A stretch of DNA of 64,000 nt from an uncultured Bacteroidales bacterium (GTDB lineage Bacteria; Bacteroidota; Bacteroidia; Bacteroidales; UBA932): positions 1 through 64,000 of the forward strand of contig CAMCFO010000004.1 of the NCBI GenBank assembly GCA_945874155.1, in the 5' to 3' direction. Below the pieces are notes generated by a model. That model ran no database searches, had not been told where the DNA came from, and saw only the letters and a list, made by a program, of their open reading frames with translations. Of this stretch, positions 61,415-64,000 are shown in pieces (the first letter of the stretch is position 1; each line of letters starts with the position of its first letter). A program made the position numbers and the translations under genes.

Positions 61415-63078
61415 TATTTAGAATTGCGCTGATACAGGTAACGTTTGATGCTCTTCTTCGGAGTCCTTTCAAAGTCTTCCGGCATAATTTCCACAGTCTT
61501 GACCTTTGCGTAATTCGGCAGAAGGTCATTTGCAGATTTGACGAGAGACTCGATACGGGCCTGAAGCTGCTCCGCAGACATTCCGTCCTTTTCTGCCAGC
61601 TGGAAGTCCGGATAGATGAGGGCAGTGAGTCCGCCATTATCCTCAATTACCAATGAATCAATCACATAAGACAGGGAATTGAGAACCGTTTCGATTTCCT
61701 CAGGATAGATGTTCTGACCGGAAGGACCGAGAATCATACATTTGCAGCGGCCTTTGAGGAAGAGATAGCCATCCTTGTCCACCACTCCCATATCTCCGGT
61801 CTTGAACCATCCGTCTTCCGTAAAGACTGCCTTTGTGGCATCTTCGTTCTTGTAATAGCCAAGGAATACATTTTCTCCCCTGACCATCACCTCTCCAGGG
61901 ATATTCTCGGGATCTGAGGAATCTATCTTGATTTCAAGATTCGGCGCCACCTTTCCGCAAGAGTAAAGTTTCACAGTCTCCCATCCGTCATAAGCTATGA
62001 TAGGACCGCACTCCGTCATACCGTAGCCGACAGTGAAAGGGAAATGGATTTTCTTGAAGAAATCCTCCACATCCTTGTTGAAAGCGGCTCCACCTATGAT
62101 CACTTCATAAAAGCGGCCTCCGAATGCGTTCACGAGTTCCGACTTCACCTTATTGAGAATCACCTGATCCAGAAGAGGGAGACGGAGCAGCTGGCGTATT
62201 CCGTTCTTCTCCAGAATCGGGCGCACCTTGTTCTTGTAGATTTTCTCTATCACCAGAGGCACGGAAACCACGAGATCAGGCTTGATTTCGTCCAAGGCCT
62301 GCATAATGATCTTCGGGCTCGGAATTCTGGTGAGGAAATGTATGTGTGCACCGCAGACAATTTCATAGAGAACCTCGAACATAAGACCGTACATATGTGC
62401 TGAAGGCAACATAGCCACCACATTGCTGGTGTTGTTCAGGCTCGGCACGGCCACCTTTGCGAATTCGACATTGGACTGAATGGTCCTGTAAGGAATCATA
62501 ACGCCCTTGGAGAATCCGGATGTTCCTGAGGTGTAGTTGATGAGGGCGAGTTCGTTAGGGGAATCCTCATAATAGTTCAGGCTTTCCGGACCGAATGATT
62601 CGGGATATTTCTCTCCGAACAGACTGTTCAGATGCTCACGGGCATAAGTAATCTGCTCGTTTGCCGCATAAATGAGCCTGAAGGTGTCAATGCGGGTAAT
62701 TGCCTGAAGGTCCGGCATCTCGGACTCGGAAAGTCCTTCCCACACCGTTGGGTCCACAAACAGGATTTTGGCTTCGGAATGGTTCACGAGATGATGGATA
62801 TTGCCGGGCTTGAACTCGTGAAGAAGCGGCACAGGTACGGCTCCATAGGTTAGTGTGGCCAGAAATGACACAGCCCAGTTCACCTGGTTGCGTCCGCAGA
62901 TTGCCACCTTGTCTCCCTGCTTCAGACCGCAATGCTCGAACAGGATGTGAATTTTTGCGATTCTTTCTGCGAGATCGCGGTAAAAAATGGTGGTTCCCTT
63001 GTAGTTTGAGAGCGCAAGGCAGTCCCAATTGTCGCGGAATGCCTTCTCAAACATTTTGTTTACTGATTTGTATTCCAT
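61414..63078 (-). CDS. AMP-dependent long-chain acyl-CoA ligase-like protein
   Basis: The product activates carboxylic acids, most likely fatty acids, as acyl-AMP and acyl-CoA. The 554 residues hold the ATP-binding motif YTSGTSGFSKG (182-192), GYGMTECGP, the hinge motif GWFKTGDMGVVDKDGYLFLKGR and a C-terminal catalytic Lys region (RTPKKSIKRYLY). This is a normal length for bacterial FadD-like ligases. The chain length or other substrate cannot be told. It overlaps the deaminase gene by one base. Confidence 0.88.
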   Translation of the reverse strand: MEYKSVNKMFEKAFRDNWDCLALSNYKGTTIFYRDLAERIAKIHILFEHCGLKQGDKVAICGRNQVNWAVSFLATLTYGAVPVPLLHEFKPGNIHHLVNHSEAKILFVDPTVWEGLSESEMPDLQAITRIDTFRLIYAANEQITYAREHLNSLFGEKYPESFGPESLNYYEDSPNELALINYTSGTSGFSKGVMIPYRTIQSNVEFAKVAVPSLNNTSNVVAMLPSAHMYGLMFEVLYEIVCGAHIHFLTRIPSPKIIMQALDEIKPDLVVSVPLVIEKIYKNKVRPILEKNGIRQLLRLPLLDQVILNKVKSELVNAFGGRFYEVIIGGAAFNKDVEDFFKKIHFPFTVGYGMTECGPIIAYDGWETVKLYSCGKVAPNLEIKIDSSDPENIPGEVMVRGENVFLGYYKNEDATKAVFTEDGWFKTGDMGVVDKDGYLFLKGRCKCMILGPSGQNIYPEEIETVLNSLSYVIDSLVIEDNGGLTALIYPDFQLAEKDGMSAEQLQARIESLVKSANDLLPNYAKVKTVEIMPEDFERTPKKSIKRYLYQRNSK

Positions 63079-63117
63079 AATCTGTTGAAAATTATGTTCT
63101 AACCAATGAAATTACCT

Positions 63118-64000
63118 TCAAATTTTGATTTTGCGCAGCTTACCGTCGTAGGATTGTGCAGATACCACACCATTGCCCTCGTCGGTAACCTTTGCATCGG
63201 AGCGGAGCACTGCATTGCCCGTAAATTTGGAAAGAGCCTCCCCACCGTTTTCAGGATAGATTAGAGTCTGGCGGGAAGTCCTTACTATCCAGCAGCTTGA
63301 GGCACCGGACACCAATTTTTCAGGCAGGCTCACGATGGTCTCCGACGGCTTTATGTCGTTCCAAGCGGGATCCTTTTTGCCGTCCAGTCCATATTTGACG
63401 AGCCTGTTGTCGCTGTGCAGGACCATAAGTTCGTATGCACCGTCCTTGCGGAATACAGCGGGACCGAGAAGTATCTCACTGCCGAGGTCCACAGGGTAGG
63501 GATTCACGTAACGGCCCTTGCGATCCATAATGTAAATATTTGAACCTGAAGCGAATAGGAATTGAAGCCTGCCGTTGCCGTACATATCCACATTCACCAC
63601 GGATCCGCACAGAGGCTTCTTGAACGGCACAGTCCATATTCCCTTGCCGGTCTCTTCCTTGAGGCTCAGGCTCAGATTCTTGTTCTGCACAAAGAGATTG
63701 TTGCGTCCGGTATCGGAATTCTTGACCACAAAAGGCCCCTGTGGAATCTGCACCTTGACTGTATCCGTCTGGGCAATTGGAGCCTGAGTCTTCTGGAGAT
63801 TTGCCGCAAACAGGCTTATATTCACTTCCGGCATTGCCTTGCGCCTGGAATTCAGGCTGAGGAAAACTGGCATCAAATCACAGTTTTCCATAGCATTGCC
63901 CAGAGACCTCTTCCAATCATCTTTGAAAGACGACTTGTATGTTGCGTCATCGTTGACGGAAAAATAGCTCAGCAGGACTGCCGAAGAGGGGATCTCGTCC
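63118..64000 (-). CDS. Hypothetical protein, 5' end beyond the window (beta-propeller-like C-terminal region)
   Basis: The frame is open from the stop at 63118 to the right edge; an internal ATG at 63891 is not the start, because the codons upstream (DEIPSSAVLLSYFSVNDD...) read as coding without interruption. The visible 294 residues contain a region with VNISLFAANLQKTQ and QNKNLSLSLKEETG, then repeated beta strands such as MYGNGRLQFLFASGSNIYIMDRKGRYV and YELMVLHSDNRLVKYGLDGKK, like blades of a propeller or VCBS-type repeats. It resembles the C-terminal part of a Bacteroidales family without known function (DUF3352-like, an uncertain match). It precedes the acyl-CoA ligase on the same strand. 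Confidence 0.6.
   Translation of the reverse strand, partial: DEIPSSAVLLSYFSVNDDATYKSSFKDDWKRSLGNAMENCDLMPVFLSLNSRRKAMPEVNISLFAANLQKTQAPIAQTDTVKVQIPQGPFVVKNSDTGRNNLFVQNKNLSLSLKEETGKGIWTVPFKKPLCGSVVNVDMYGNGRLQFLFASGSNIYIMDRKGRYVNPYPVDLGSEILLGPAVFRKDGAYELMVLHSDNRLVKYGLDGKKDPAWNDIKPSETIVSLPEKLVSGASSCWIVRTSRQTLIYPENGGEALSKFTGNAVLRSDAKVTDEGNGVVSAQSYDGKLRKIKI

Overview
The window looks like chromosome of a member of the Bacteroidota, most likely an uncultured or gut-type Bacteroidales, with a G+C content that by eye is close to half. The evidence is the mix of families (SusE/F-like starch-binding module, NigD-like and META lipoproteins, fimbrillin-like lipoprotein, Bacteroidetes putative porin, TPM protein, GH3-superfamily adenylating enzyme, twin ExbD motor), the many lipoprotein signal peptides, and -7 boxes of the TAnnTTTG type before several genes with no clear Shine-Dalgarno sequence.

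Layout. 1-7.1 kb: three glycoside hydrolases on the minus strand (GH13 amylase with a starch-binding insert, GH2, GH3). 7.1-7.97 kb: no protein gene; one intact tRNA-Asp surrounded by duplicated and inverted pieces of its own 3' end and by several hairpins. 7.97-10.8 kb: uvrA. 10.9-15.1 kb: an AT-richer accessory patch with a PD-(D/E)XK (Rpn-type) nuclease, a fimbrillin-like lipoprotein with a 49-57 residue peptide gene just upstream of it, and a cluster of small GC-rich repeats. 15.2-25.3 kb: plus-strand housekeeping (cyclophilin, polysaccharide flippase, ExbB-ExbD-TonB, pseudouridine synthase, era, topoisomerase IV subunit A, shikimate kinase). 25.2-34.6 kb: minus strand (two lipoproteins, acyl-ACP thioesterase, anaerobic ribonucleotide reductase nrdD-nrdG, membrane transporter, TPM protein, murA, O-methyltransferase). 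34.8-44.6 kb: mostly plus strand (GH3-superfamily adenylase, sugar nucleotidyltransferase, CPBP protease, pncB-pncA, porin, lytic transglycosylase) with a DivIC/FtsB-like gene on the minus strand. 44.6-56.8 kb: minus strand (FtsX-like permease and TonB-like protein, uridine kinase, asnS, alkaline phosphatase, a second ExbB/ExbD motor, asparaginase, tatD, dprA, queA). 56.8-64 kb: Nudix hydrolase, SRPBCC protein plus rRNA methyltransferase, S41 protease, dCMP deaminase, acyl-CoA ligase and the 3' part of a hypothetical gene running off the right edge.

Functional links visible in the order: polysaccharide breakdown (GH13/GH2/GH3); NAD salvage (pncB-pncA, separated by one base); anaerobic dNTP synthesis (nrdD-nrdG); cell-envelope energy coupling (two separate ExbB/ExbD motors and two TonB-like proteins); cell-wall synthesis and turnover (murA, DivIC/FtsB-like protein, lytic transglycosylase). 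I see no CRISPR array, no rRNA genes, no complete insertion sequence and no prophage. The most unusual places are the tRNA-Asp repeat region, the 10.9-15.1 kb accessory patch with its tiny peptide gene, the starch-binding domain inserted in the GH13 barrel, the Asp-type MurA and two families of dispersed intergenic elements.
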